Assembly: GCA_017948555.1 (NCBI GenBank)
Contig: JAFMYY010000008.1
Span: 1 to 64,000, forward strand
Source of the DNA: Cesiribacteraceae bacterium YIM B00369
GTDB lineage: Bacteria > Bacteroidota > Bacteroidia > Cytophagales > Cyclobacteriaceae
Direction of reading: 5' to 3'
DNA length: 64,000 nucleotides
Below the pieces are notes generated by a model, which saw only the letters and a program-made list of their open reading frames with translations, had not been told where the DNA came from and ran no database searches. Positions 16,836 to 25,789 of this stretch are shown here, in pieces (the stretch's first letter is position 1; every line of letters begins with the position of its first letter). The position numbers were made by a program, and so were the translations under genes.

Positions 16836-17837
16836 ATGAAAAACTTATATTATATAATTGGATTAAGCCTCATTATAGGATCTTGTAGGAATGAAGACCT
16901 TAACCCAATACCAGAGCCTGAATGGGCTCCGGTAGCGGAGGTACAATGGGTCGACAAGGATAAAACCTTCTTTAATTATTCCGACCTGGAAAATTCAGTA
17001 TTTGAATTTACCTTAATAGGAGAGGATTTTGGCTATGAAGAGGCCCGTGTTGAATCCATTGAGGTGTTTGTAAGCTACAACGGGGAAAGCGGAGCTAAAT
17101 CCGTAGGTGTTTTCAGGGAACTCCCTGCAATAGTAAGTATTTCTGCCAGGGAAGCAGCTTCTAAATCCGGAATAGGACTGGAGGACATCGGGTTGGGCGA
17201 TACCTTCAAATTCAGCTTTGTGGTTACATCTGAAGATGGCCGGGTATTCAGCCTTTACAACAACAACATTTGCAACCTGATCCGTATTGCCGGGGTATGT
17301 ACACTGGATGCTTTAGTGTTAAATCCCTCCATTGCATTAACTACTGTCAGTCCTGCTGCAAATTCTTTAAGCCTTAGTGAAATAGCGGCAACAGAAGATG
17401 ACAGCTTTGTTTTTACCCTTAATAAAAGAGACCTGGCCAGCATGGGTGCCGCCAGTGCTGAAGTGCAGCTGGCTTACAATGACGGAACAACTGTTCAGGA
17501 GTGGAAAACGCTGAAAACTGTTTCCGAATTTCCATCTGAGGTGGTTGTATCTGCCACTGAAGCAGCAGAGCTCTTTGGTTTAACAGCAGCAGAGCTAAAG
17601 GCAGGCGATGAGTTTTTGGTTAAAATTGCATTTGCAGGTGAAAAAGGCCTCTTCAGTAACTTCGGATCTAAAGCCTGTGGTCGGAATTTCCCCTCGAACA
17701 TTGTATTTCCACAGCATACCAATGCAACAGGAGAGATTCCGGAACTGAGCTGGGAAAACCCTTATGGTGCAACAACAGCGCCAGCTCCCACTACTACAAG
17801 TGGTACCTGCTCCTTAGCTATAAGCGTAGTCGATTAA
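16836..17837 (+). CDS. SusCD-linked lipoprotein with an internal duplication
   Basis: This encodes a 333-residue protein. Its signal peptide ends at Cys17 in LIIGSC, a lipobox. The mature part holds two copies of a roughly 110-residue domain. Each copy ends with a Val-Ser-Ala/Ile stretch and a D-x-F core (VSISAREAASKSGIGLEDIG with GDTFKFSFV, versus VVVSATEAAELFGLTAAELK with GDEFLVKIA) and then a Cys (NICN, KACG). It ends in a Thr/Pro-rich segment. Its place, 33 bp after SusD and before a terminator, suggests a surface accessory binding protein for the same substrate. No named family is recognised. Confidence 0.75.
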   Translation: MKNLYYIIGLSLIIGSCRNEDLNPIPEPEWAPVAEVQWVDKDKTFFNYSDLENSVFEFTLIGEDFGYEEARVESIEVFVSYNGESGAKSVGVFRELPAIVSISAREAASKSGIGLEDIGLGDTFKFSFVVTSEDGRVFSLYNNNICNLIRIAGVCTLDALVLNPSIALTTVSPAANSLSLSEIAATEDDSFVFTLNKRDLASMGAASAEVQLAYNDGTTVQEWKTLKTVSEFPSEVVVSATEAAELFGLTAAELKAGDEFLVKIAFAGEKGLFSNFGSKACGRNFPSNIVFPQHTNATGEIPELSWENPYGATTAPAPTTTSGTCSLAISVVD

Positions 17838-17910
17838 AGGAACCGGCCTCTTTTTTTTTTCAGGGATAAATGGGGTTTAATAAATGATATTTTGGTTCAG
17901 ACCGGATTAT

Positions 17911-17944
17911 AACCGCGGGTAATTAAAAATTACCCCGGTTTTTT
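17911..17944 (+). terminator. Rho-independent terminator of the SusCD operon
   Basis: AACCGcGGGTAATT (17911-17924) pairs with AATTACCCcGGTT (17928-17940), with a three-base loop and a T run. It separates the SusCD genes from the hydrolase run. Confidence 0.85.
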
Positions 17945-18073
17945 ACCCCGGAATGTACCGGAAAAAGTATTCCCGCCCTTTAGATTCTGATTCCGGTTAC
18001 ACCCCGGTGTTGTTACCTGCCGGGGATTTCAATGTGTGACCTTATTATTCTATTAACTGTTAAACTTCAGGAA

Positions 18074-19741
18074 ATGAAAAGAAAATATCTTATTTCAGGC
18101 GCGGCTCAGGAGCGGGTATCCGGAAAAACGGGGCTTGCATTGCTTTTTGTCCTGATATTCTCCTTATCAGAAACCAGAGCTCAGGATAAAAAAGTATCAG
18201 ATAAAAAATTAGCCGCCTATAAAACAGAGGTGGCTGCCGAAATTGATAAGAAGGCCAAATTCACCCAGGAAATGGTGGATATGATCTTTAGTTTCGGTGA
18301 GCTGGGAATGCAGGAGTTTGAAACTTCAAGGTATATAACCAATATTTTAAGAGAAAATGGATTTACCGTAGAAGAAGGTATTTCCGGGATTCCTACTGCC
18401 TGGGTGGCAAAATGGGGAAATGGTAAGCCGGTAATTGCGGTGGGTAGTGATATTGACTGTATTCCAAAGGCATCTCAAAAGCCGGGAGTCTCTTATCACG
18501 ACCCTATTATTGAAGGTGCTCCCGGCCACGGCGAAGGGCATAATTCCGGGCAGGCTGTAAATGTAACGGCAGCACTGGCAGTTAAGGCTATTATGGAAAG
18601 GGAGAATATTCCGGGAACCCTTGTTTTGTGGCCCGGAGTAGCTGAGGAGCAACTGGCAACCAAAGCTTTTTTTGTGCGGGATGGTTACTTTAAAGATGTT
18701 GATGCCTGCATTTTTACTCATGTAGGCAATAATCTGAACGTATCTTATGGAAAGGAATCTGCCAACGCGCTGGTATCTATACAATTTTCTTTTGAAGGGG
18801 AGGCCGCCCATGCTGCCGGAGCCCCCTGGAGAGGTAAAAGTGCTTTAGATGCAGTTGAACTGATGAACATAGGCTGGAACTTTAAAAGGGAGCATCTGTA
18901 TCCTACACAAAGATCGCATTATGTAATTACCGATGGGGGCGACCAGCCAAACGTGGTTCCGTCCAAAGCCTCTGTCTGGTATTATTTCAGGGAATTTACC
19001 TACCCAAGGCTGAAGGAGATGTATGAGTCCGGAATAAAAATAGCAGAGGGTGCTGCCATGATGACGGGTACCAAAATGACCTACAGGTATATGGGTAGTG
19101 CCTTTACCCGCCATTTTAACGAGCCTATTGCCAAACAGATGTATGAAAATATAAAGGTCGTGGGATTACCTGAGTGGACTGAAGCTGACCAGACCCTTGC
19201 AAAAGCCACCCAGAAAAATATTGGTTCAGAACCGGTGGGTTTAAATACTAAGCTGGATGAGATTATTCCGCCGGCTGCTTTTTCTCTGGGTGGGGGTTCG
19301 GATGATATAGCTGATATTTCCTGGACAGTACCCACAGTAACCTTGCGGTTTCCTTCAAACATGCCGGGACTGCAGGGGCACCATTGGTCCAGTGCAGTTA
19401 CCATGGCAACTCCTATCGCTCATAAAGGGGCTACAGCAGGTGCTAAAGTGGAAGCCATGACGCTCCTGGACCTTCTTTGTAAACCCCAGTTGATAAAAAG
19501 TGCCTGGACCTACTATCACGATGTGCAGACAGAGAATGAAAAATATGAACCGCTCGTAAATAAAGATGATAAGCCAGCCATAGAACTGAATAAAGAAATT
19601 ATGGAGGAGTATCGTCCTGAAATGAGAAAATACTATTACGATCCTTCCAGATACTCTACCTACCTGGAACAATTAGGTATTAGCTACCCTACAGTGGAAA
19701 AGCCTGAAAGTGCAGAGGGAATGGGCAGGGCAGGAAATTGA
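18074..19741 (+). CDS. Exported M20 amidohydrolase, AbgB-like (copy 1)
   Basis: The start at 18074 gives 555 residues with a signal sequence (LALLFVLIFSLSETRAQ). The protein follows the M20 metallohydrolase plan seen in aminobenzoyl-glutamate hydrolase subunit B: catalytic domain with VGSDIDCIPK, metal motif GHGEGHNSGQ, catalytic Glu pair in PGVAEEQLA, THVGNN, an inserted dimerisation domain (EAAHAAGAPWRGKSALDAV) and C-terminal GGGSDDIAD and GHHW. The usual Cys of the M20D GHxCGH motif is Glu here. Likely periplasmic or surface cleavage of an acyl-amino acid or small peptide amide. Strongly similar copies start at 22366 and 24076. Confidence 0.9.
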   Translation: MKRKYLISGAAQERVSGKTGLALLFVLIFSLSETRAQDKKVSDKKLAAYKTEVAAEIDKKAKFTQEMVDMIFSFGELGMQEFETSRYITNILRENGFTVEEGISGIPTAWVAKWGNGKPVIAVGSDIDCIPKASQKPGVSYHDPIIEGAPGHGEGHNSGQAVNVTAALAVKAIMERENIPGTLVLWPGVAEEQLATKAFFVRDGYFKDVDACIFTHVGNNLNVSYGKESANALVSIQFSFEGEAAHAAGAPWRGKSALDAVELMNIGWNFKREHLYPTQRSHYVITDGGDQPNVVPSKASVWYYFREFTYPRLKEMYESGIKIAEGAAMMTGTKMTYRYMGSAFTRHFNEPIAKQMYENIKVVGLPEWTEADQTLAKATQKNIGSEPVGLNTKLDEIIPPAAFSLGGGSDDIADISWTVPTVTLRFPSNMPGLQGHHWSSAVTMATPIAHKGATAGAKVEAMTLLDLLCKPQLIKSAWTYYHDVQTENEKYEPLVNKDDKPAIELNKEIMEEYRPEMRKYYYDPSRYSTYLEQLGISYPTVEKPESAEGMGRAGN

Positions 19742-19803
19742 GCAGTGCATTATTGAAAAGGTAATTGCATGGTATATATAACCCAATCAAAAAGAAATTA
19801 AGT

Positions 19804-20430
19804 ATGATACTGATAAAAGATCTCAGGTTTGCTTACGGAGAAAACCCGGTTTTAAATATAGAAGAATTACGGGTTGAGCAGGGATATAATTATTTATTCC
19901 TCGGGAATTCCGGGAGTGGAAAAACCACCCTGCTGCATATACTGGCAGGGCTTATTAAACCCGACTCAGGAAAAGTTATACTGGCCGGAACTGATATTAC
20001 ACAGTTAAAAACCCACCAGATGGATCAGTTCAGGGCGAACCATATGGGGCTGATTTTTCAGAAGTCCCACCTGATAAGCGCTCTTACTGTACTGGAAAAT
20101 TTACTGCTTGCCCAGTACCTGGGCGGTATTAAAAAAGATGTTAAAAGAATTGATGAGGTATTGGCAGACCTGAACGTATGGCACAGGAAAAAAGCCAAGG
20201 TGTATGAGTTAAGTCAGGGGGAAGCTCAGCGCATTTCAATTGCAAGGGCTATGCTTAATAAACCTAAAATAATTCTGGCCGATGAGCCTACCTCCAGCCT
20301 TGACGACACCAACTGTGAGAAGGTAATTGAAATGCTGCAGAAACAAGCCAGCCAGTACAATGCCACCATGGTCATTACCACTCATGACCATAGAATAAAA
20401 TTAAGATTTGAAAACAGCCTTACACTTTAA
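19804..20430 (+). CDS. ABC transporter ATP-binding protein, LolD/MacB type
   Basis: The start at 19804 gives a 208-residue ATPase with Walker A GNSGSGKTT, signature LSQGEAQRI, Walker B IILADEPT, D-loop SSLDD and H-loop TTHD. The family drives FtsX-like permeases that move substrates at or through the inner membrane, such as lipoprotein release or peptide export. The permease gene begins 3 bp after this stop. It sits between M20 copies 1 and 2 in the same direction, so all are probably one operon. Confidence 0.92.
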   Translation: MILIKDLRFAYGENPVLNIEELRVEQGYNYLFLGNSGSGKTTLLHILAGLIKPDSGKVILAGTDITQLKTHQMDQFRANHMGLIFQKSHLISALTVLENLLLAQYLGGIKKDVKRIDEVLADLNVWHRKKAKVYELSQGEAQRISIARAMLNKPKIILADEPTSSLDDTNCEKVIEMLQKQASQYNATMVITTHDHRIKLRFENSLTL

Positions 20431-20433
20431 TTT

Positions 20434-21756
20434 GTGAATTTACTAAAACTCAGTTGGACCTATTTAAAGCACAAGCCGCTCAATACCGGCCTGAATATTA
20501 TTATGCTTTCTTTTGGTATAGCCATTATTGTGGTTCTTATGCTGCTGGGGTCCCAGCTGGAAGAAAAGCTTACAAAAAACGCTGAAAATGTAGACCTTGT
20601 GGTGGGGGCGAAAGGAAGCCCTGTTCAGCTGATCCTGTCCAGTATTTTCCATATTGATTACCCTACCGGGAACATTCCACTGGCGGAGGCTTATAAAATC
20701 TCTAAGATCCCGTTTGTAAAAAAAGCTATTCCGCTTTCATTAGGGGACAGTTACGCCACCTACAGAATAGTAGGTACTGAACATAGTTATGTGCAGCTCT
20801 ACAATGCAGAACTCAGGGAAGGTAAACTGTGGGAAGATAAATACCAGGTAACCCTTGGGAGTGTAGTGGCGGAAAAGCTTGGTTATAAAACAGGGGATAA
20901 ATTTTACGGGCAGCATGGCATGGCTCAGGGAGGGCATTTTCATGAAGAGGATGCTTACCATGTAGTAGGTGTTCTTGAAAAGTCAAATACTGTACTTGAT
21001 CAGCTGATCCTTACAGGCCTGGAAAGCATATGGGGAATGCACGAATTCCACCCTGAGGAAAACAGGAACGGGAATGTGGCTCATCAGGATGATGACCCTG
21101 AGGAGGACCATCATGAATATGACCACCGGGATGAGGAGAAATTAAGTCACATAACAAAAGTAGTGTCCTTCGGGGACAGCGCTCCGGTGAAGATTCCTGA
21201 AGGTTTGGAGGGAAAAGAGATTACTGCAATTCTTATCCAATATGCTTCTCCTATGGCCATTATTCAAATGCCCCGCCTGGTAAACAGCAAAAGTGCCTTG
21301 CAGGCTGCTTCACCCGCATTTGAGATAACCCGGTTGTTTTCTCTCTTAGGAGTGGGATTAGATGCGATAAAAGGATTTGCATGGCTGATTATTCTTATTT
21401 CCTGCCTGAGCATCTTTATTGCTTTGTACAATTCTTTGAAAGAAAGAAAATACGATCTGGCCATAATGAGATCAATGGGAGCCACCAGGGCGAAGCTGTT
21501 TCTCCATATTTTGCTGGAAGGGATGATTCTGACCACACTGGGAGGTGTTGCCGGATTCCTGATGGGGCATGGAATAATTGAAATCTTTATTCGCCTTATG
21601 GATACTAAAAATGAGTCAGGAATTACAGGCAGGGTATTTCTCGAAGAAGAGCTGTGGATACTGTTGCTGTGTGTCGGAGCCGGACTGCTTTCCTCCATAA
21701 TTCCGGCCATAGGCGCTTATAAAACAGATATATCAAAAATTCTGGCAGAAGGGTAA
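20434..21756 (+). CDS. FtsX-like ABC permease with a His/Asp-rich loop
   Basis: This encodes a 440-residue protein from a GTG start at 20434. One N-terminal membrane segment (about 17-37) precedes a large periplasmic MacB-like domain, and three segments in the FtsX region follow (about 305-430). Within the periplasmic domain, residues about 205-235 form a loop dense in His, Asp and Glu (HPEEN, AHQDDD, EEDHHEYDHRDEE) that looks like a metal-binding site. This is unusual for lipoprotein-release permeases. Together with the downstream DUF3299 protein it suggests divalent-metal handling, possibly zinc, needed by the neighbouring metallohydrolases. Confidence 0.88.
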   Translation: MNLLKLSWTYLKHKPLNTGLNIIMLSFGIAIIVVLMLLGSQLEEKLTKNAENVDLVVGAKGSPVQLILSSIFHIDYPTGNIPLAEAYKISKIPFVKKAIPLSLGDSYATYRIVGTEHSYVQLYNAELREGKLWEDKYQVTLGSVVAEKLGYKTGDKFYGQHGMAQGGHFHEEDAYHVVGVLEKSNTVLDQLILTGLESIWGMHEFHPEENRNGNVAHQDDDPEEDHHEYDHRDEEKLSHITKVVSFGDSAPVKIPEGLEGKEITAILIQYASPMAIIQMPRLVNSKSALQAASPAFEITRLFSLLGVGLDAIKGFAWLIILISCLSIFIALYNSLKERKYDLAIMRSMGATRAKLFLHILLEGMILTTLGGVAGFLMGHGIIEIFIRLMDTKNESGITGRVFLEEELWILLLCVGAGLLSSIIPAIGAYKTDISKILAEG

Positions 21757-21783
21757 GTGCAAAAATTTATAAACGGGAATAAT

Positions 21784-22302
21784 ATGAAAACAGGAGTACA
21801 TAAGAAGTTTGAAAGAATAATCAAAGGGCTGGGGTTTTTGCTTGCAGGTGTTTTACTTCACGGATCCGCCTTTGCCCAGACTATTCCCCCGGGAGCTGAA
21901 GATCAGAAAAGGATCAGTTCTCAGATGTGGAGTACATTATCAAAAGTAAGCTTTGCAATGCAGGAGAGTCCGTATGGCGAAATGTCCCTGCCCCGGTTCT
22001 CAAAGGAAATAAAGGAACTGGAAGGAAAGGAAATTACCCTGCCGGGCTACCTTGTTCCTGCCGAAGGCCTGAAGGGAGCATTTGAGTCCAGACATTTTAT
22101 TTTAAGCAGCCTGCCGCTTGCAGCATGTTTTTTCTGTGGCGTGGGAGGGCCTGAATCAGTAGTGGAAGTATATATGAGTGAACCGCTGGAGTATACCACG
22201 GAGGCAGTAAAAATAAAAGGTAAGCTCAGTTTAAATGCGATGGATTCCTACCAGATGATTTACATACTGGAAGATGCCAGGTTCATGGGTATTTCAAAAT
22301 AA
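21784..22302 (+). CDS. DUF3299 family secreted protein
   Basis: The start at 21784 gives 172 residues with a signal peptide ending SAFAQ. A GTG at 21757 touching the permease stop is possible but would disturb the signal. The body matches the DUF3299 pattern: GYLVP, then ILSSLPLAACFFCG, then PESVVEVYM. The two close Cys residues in ACFFCG may bind a metal or form a disulfide. DUF3299 genes commonly sit beside MacB-like ABC transporters, and I recall one such zinc-regulated set in Vibrio, from memory only. It is probably part of the same transporter. Confidence 0.8.
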   Translation: MKTGVHKKFERIIKGLGFLLAGVLLHGSAFAQTIPPGAEDQKRISSQMWSTLSKVSFAMQESPYGEMSLPRFSKEIKELEGKEITLPGYLVPAEGLKGAFESRHFILSSLPLAACFFCGVGGPESVVEVYMSEPLEYTTEAVKIKGKLSLNAMDSYQMIYILEDARFMGISK

Positions 22303-22365
22303 ATACAGGTAAAAGCAATAGCAAATTGTATCAGGAAATATAACAGGTTTAAAAAAAACAACAAT

Positions 22366-24006
22366 ATGAAAAAATTATACACCAGGTACCAAAGGCATAT
22401 ATGGGTTATGGCTTTGGGTGTTTTCGCTTTCTTTGCTGATCCTTCAGGGCTCAGGGCCCAGGGCAAGGCAATGTCCGCAAAAAAAATCCAGTCATTAAAA
22501 GCAGAAATAGCTTCTGAGGTGGAAAAGCGGCAAAAGTTTACCCAGGAAATGGTGGATATGATCTTTAGCTTTGGTGAGCTGGGCATGCAGGAATACGAAA
22601 CTTCAAAATATATAACTGGTATACTGAAGAAAAACGGATTTGAGGTAGAGGAGGGGATTGCCGGTATTCCGACTGCCTGGGTGGCAAAATGGGGTAATGG
22701 TAAACCGGTAATTGCCGTTGGAAGTGATATTGACTGTATACCAAAGGCTTCCCAGAAACCAGGGGTTGCGTATCATGATCCTATTATTGAAGGGGCTCCC
22801 GGCCACGGCGAAGGGCATAATTCAGGGCAGGCTGTAAACGTAACTGCTGTGCTGGCTTTAAAAGCCATTATGGAAAGGGAAAAAATTCCCGGAACCCTCA
22901 TGCTTTGGCCTGGTGTGGCAGAGGAGCAGCTGGCCACCAAAGCCTTCTATGTGCGTGATGGCTACTTTAAAGATGTGGATGCCTGTTTGTTTACACACGT
23001 AGGAAATAACCTGTCCACTTCTTACGGCCAGAACAGCTATATGAATGGAATGGTGTCTGTTCAGTTTAGTTTTGACGGGGAAGCCGCTCACGCTGCAGGT
23101 GCGCCCTGGCGCGGAAAAAGTGCCCTTGATGCGGTGGAACTGATGAACATAGGCTGGAATTTCCAGAGAGAACATTTATACCCTACCCAAAGGTCGCATT
23201 ATGTAATTACCGATGGAGGCGACCAGCCAAATGTAGTACCCTCAAAAGCCTCGGTATGGTATTACCTTAGGGAAAGGGAATATCCTGCTATTGTGGATAT
23301 GTATGAAAAGGCCCGGAATATAGCAGAAGGTGCAGCCATGATGACAGGGACGAAAATGAGCTATCGTTACATGGGAAGTGCCTGGCCCGGACATTTCAAT
23401 AAGGTGCTGGCAGAAACTATGTATGAAAATATTAAGCAGACAGGCCTGCCCGTCTGGACCGAAGCAGACCAGACCCTGGCCAAAGCGGTGCAAAAGGAAG
23501 TGAACTCTGAAGTAACAGGTCTGGAAACAAAAATACCTGAATTGAAGGAGCCTGTTAAATTTTCTCTGGGGGGTGGTTCCGACGATATTGCTGATATTTC
23601 CTGGTCAGTTCCCACTATTGTTTTAGGGTTTCCTTCTAACATCCCGGGGCTTCAGGGGCACCACTGGTCAAATGCCATTGCTATGGCTACCCCTATCGCC
23701 CATAAAGGAGCCACAGCAGGAGCAAAAGCCATGGGAATGACTATGCTGGATATGTTTGTAAAGCCTGAAATCATTGAAAATGCCTGGGCCTATTACAAAA
23801 ATGATCAGACAAAGAACATGGAATATAAATCTTTCCTCAATCCTGATGATAAACCTGCTATTGAGCTGAACCAGGAGATTATGGCGGAATTTCGTCCGGA
23901 GATGAAGAAATATTATTATGATCCTTCCAGATATGGTACCTACCTGGAGCAGTTAGGAATTAAATATCCTACATTAAAAGAAGAGGCTATGACTACTGCG
24001 CCTTAA
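22366..24006 (+). CDS. Exported M20 amidohydrolase, AbgB-like (copy 2)
   Basis: This encodes a 546-residue paralogue of the hydrolase at 18074 with its own signal peptide (ALGVFAFFADPSGLRAQ). All catalytic motifs are intact: VGSDIDCIPK, GHGEGHNSGQ, GVAEEQLATK, THVGNN, EAAHAAGAPWRGKS, GGGSDDIADISW and GHHWSNA. It is closest to copy 3, sharing YMGSAWPGHFNK, where copy 1 has a different sequence. This fits an initial duplication followed by a second one. Divergence is mostly in loops, so substrate range may differ while chemistry is kept. It follows the DUF3299 gene by 63 bp. Confidence 0.9.
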   Translation: MKKLYTRYQRHIWVMALGVFAFFADPSGLRAQGKAMSAKKIQSLKAEIASEVEKRQKFTQEMVDMIFSFGELGMQEYETSKYITGILKKNGFEVEEGIAGIPTAWVAKWGNGKPVIAVGSDIDCIPKASQKPGVAYHDPIIEGAPGHGEGHNSGQAVNVTAVLALKAIMEREKIPGTLMLWPGVAEEQLATKAFYVRDGYFKDVDACLFTHVGNNLSTSYGQNSYMNGMVSVQFSFDGEAAHAAGAPWRGKSALDAVELMNIGWNFQREHLYPTQRSHYVITDGGDQPNVVPSKASVWYYLREREYPAIVDMYEKARNIAEGAAMMTGTKMSYRYMGSAWPGHFNKVLAETMYENIKQTGLPVWTEADQTLAKAVQKEVNSEVTGLETKIPELKEPVKFSLGGGSDDIADISWSVPTIVLGFPSNIPGLQGHHWSNAIAMATPIAHKGATAGAKAMGMTMLDMFVKPEIIENAWAYYKNDQTKNMEYKSFLNPDDKPAIELNQEIMAEFRPEMKKYYYDPSRYGTYLEQLGIKYPTLKEEAMTTAP

Positions 24007-24033
24007 AAGAGGAGGGAGATAATCCCTCCTCTT
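24007..24033 (+). terminator. Stem-loop between M20 copies 2 and 3
   Basis: AAGAGGAGGGA (24007-24017) pairs exactly with TCCCTCCTCTT (24023-24033), starting right after the stop codon. No T run follows, so it may slow transcription or protect the upstream mRNA rather than end it fully. Confidence 0.6.
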
Positions 24034-24075
24034 CTCCCTTCTTATCTGCTATTCTACATTTAAATACCTACTACT

Positions 24076-25710
24076 ATGAAAAAAACTGACCTTTTTAAAT
24101 TAATGGGCATCCTTTTTTTGATGCTGGCATTTGAAACAAAAAGCGTTGGCCAAAAGGCTTTACCTCAGAAAAAGATTCAGAACCTGAAAACTGAAATTAT
24201 TGCTGAGGTTGATAAACGCCAGAAGTTTACCCAGGAAATGGTGGACATGATCTTTAGCTTTGGTGAACTGGGCATGCAGGAATTTGAAACCTCAAAATAC
24301 ATAACAGGTATTTTGCGGGAGAATGGATTTGAAATAGAGGAAGGGGTTTCGGGAATACCAACAGCCTGGATTGCGAAATGGGGTAATGGCAAGCCGGTTA
24401 TTGCCATTGGCAGCGATATTGACTGTATACCAAAGGCATCTCAAAAGCCGGGGGTTGCCTATCACTCTCCCATTATAGAAGGTGCGCCAGGCCACGGCGA
24501 AGGGCATAACTCAGGGCAGGCTGTAAATGTAACTGCTGTGCTGGCACTGAAAGCTATTATGGAAAAGGAAAATATACCCGGAACGCTGATGATGTGGCCG
24601 GGAGTGGCAGAAGAGCAGCTGGCAACAAAGGCTTTCTTTGTCCGCGATGGATTTTTTAAAGATGTCGACGCCTGTTTGTTTTCCCACGTAAGCAACAACC
24701 TGTCCACCTCTTACGGGGGTGGACGGGGAAACGGTATGGTATCCGTTAAGTTTTATTTTGATGGTGTGGCTGCGCATGGTGCCGGAGCTCCCTGGAGAGG
24801 TAAAAGCGCCCTGGATGCTGTGGAGTTAATGAACATTGGCTGGAATTTCAGGAGGGAACATCTTTTCCCTACCCAAAGATCTCATTATGTTATTTCCGAT
24901 GGGGGAGACCAGCCCAACGTGGTGCCATCTAAAGCTGCTGTCTGGTATTACTTCAGGGAAACTACCTACCCTGGTATTGTGGATATGTATGAAAAAGCGG
25001 TGAAAATAGCTGAAGGAGCTGCCCTCATGACAGATACCAAAATGAGTTACCGGTATATGGGGAGTGCGTGGCCCGGCCATTTTAATAAACCACTGGCAGA
25101 GGCCATGTATGAAAACATAAAAGCTGTAGGCCTGCCGGATTGGTCAGAGGCCGACCAGACTTTAGCTAAAGCGGTACAAAAAGAAGTAGGTTCGGATCCT
25201 GAAGGACTTAATACCACCGTCAGCGAATTAAAGGAACCAAGCAACTTTTCCCTGGGTGGCGGATCTGACGACATAGCCGATATTTCATGGAATGTGCCAA
25301 CCATTACTTTAAGGTTTCCTTCTAATATTCCCGGTTTACAGGGCCACCATTGGTCGAATGCTATTGCAATGGCTACCCCTATTTCCCATAAAGGTGCCAC
25401 TGCAGGTGCCAAGGCAATGGGAATGACTCTGGTTGACCTTTTAACAAAACCGGAAATTTTAAAAAGTGCATGGGCGTATTATAATGATGTACAAACTAAA
25501 GACACCAAATATAAATCCTTTATGAATGAGGATGATAAGCCTGCTATAGAACTTAATGAGGAAATTATGGCAGAATTTCGCCCTGAAATGAAGAAGTACT
25601 ATTATGATCCTTCCAAATACTCTACTTATCTGGAGCAATTAGGGATTCAGTATCCTACTTTGAGAGGGGATGAAAACACTTCAGGAAGAGTGGATAAAAT
25701 GGAAGAATAA
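24076..25710 (+). CDS. Exported M20 amidohydrolase, AbgB-like (copy 3)
   Basis: This encodes a 544-residue third paralogue with a signal peptide (LMGILFLMLAFETKSVGQ). The motif set matches the other two (IGSDIDCIPK, GHGEGHNSGQ, AEEQLATKAF, GAPWRGKSALDAV, GGGSDDIADISW, GHHWSNA). The ligand region reads SHVSNN instead of THVGNN, and the dimerisation strand reads VAAHGAGAP instead of EAAHAAGAP, so it has drifted at functional edges. It ends the hydrolase run and is followed by a strong terminator. Confidence 0.9.
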   Translation: MKKTDLFKLMGILFLMLAFETKSVGQKALPQKKIQNLKTEIIAEVDKRQKFTQEMVDMIFSFGELGMQEFETSKYITGILRENGFEIEEGVSGIPTAWIAKWGNGKPVIAIGSDIDCIPKASQKPGVAYHSPIIEGAPGHGEGHNSGQAVNVTAVLALKAIMEKENIPGTLMMWPGVAEEQLATKAFFVRDGFFKDVDACLFSHVSNNLSTSYGGGRGNGMVSVKFYFDGVAAHGAGAPWRGKSALDAVELMNIGWNFRREHLFPTQRSHYVISDGGDQPNVVPSKAAVWYYFRETTYPGIVDMYEKAVKIAEGAALMTDTKMSYRYMGSAWPGHFNKPLAEAMYENIKAVGLPDWSEADQTLAKAVQKEVGSDPEGLNTTVSELKEPSNFSLGGGSDDIADISWNVPTITLRFPSNIPGLQGHHWSNAIAMATPISHKGATAGAKAMGMTLVDLLTKPEILKSAWAYYNDVQTKDTKYKSFMNEDDKPAIELNEEIMAEFRPEMKKYYYDPSKYSTYLEQLGIQYPTLRGDENTSGRVDKMEE

Positions 25711-25720
25711 GGATGCCGGA

Positions 25721-25753
25721 GGATGCGGAATTAAGTAATTCCGCATCCTTTTT
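25721..25753 (+). terminator. Strong Rho-independent terminator
   Basis: GGATGCGGAATTA (25721-25733) pairs perfectly with TAATTCCGCATCC (25736-25748) around a 2-base gap and is followed by five Ts. It closes the M20/ABC/DUF3299 operon. Confidence 0.92.
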
Positions 25754-25789
25754 AAACCGCATATTTCCGGACTGAAAAAAAAATTGAAT

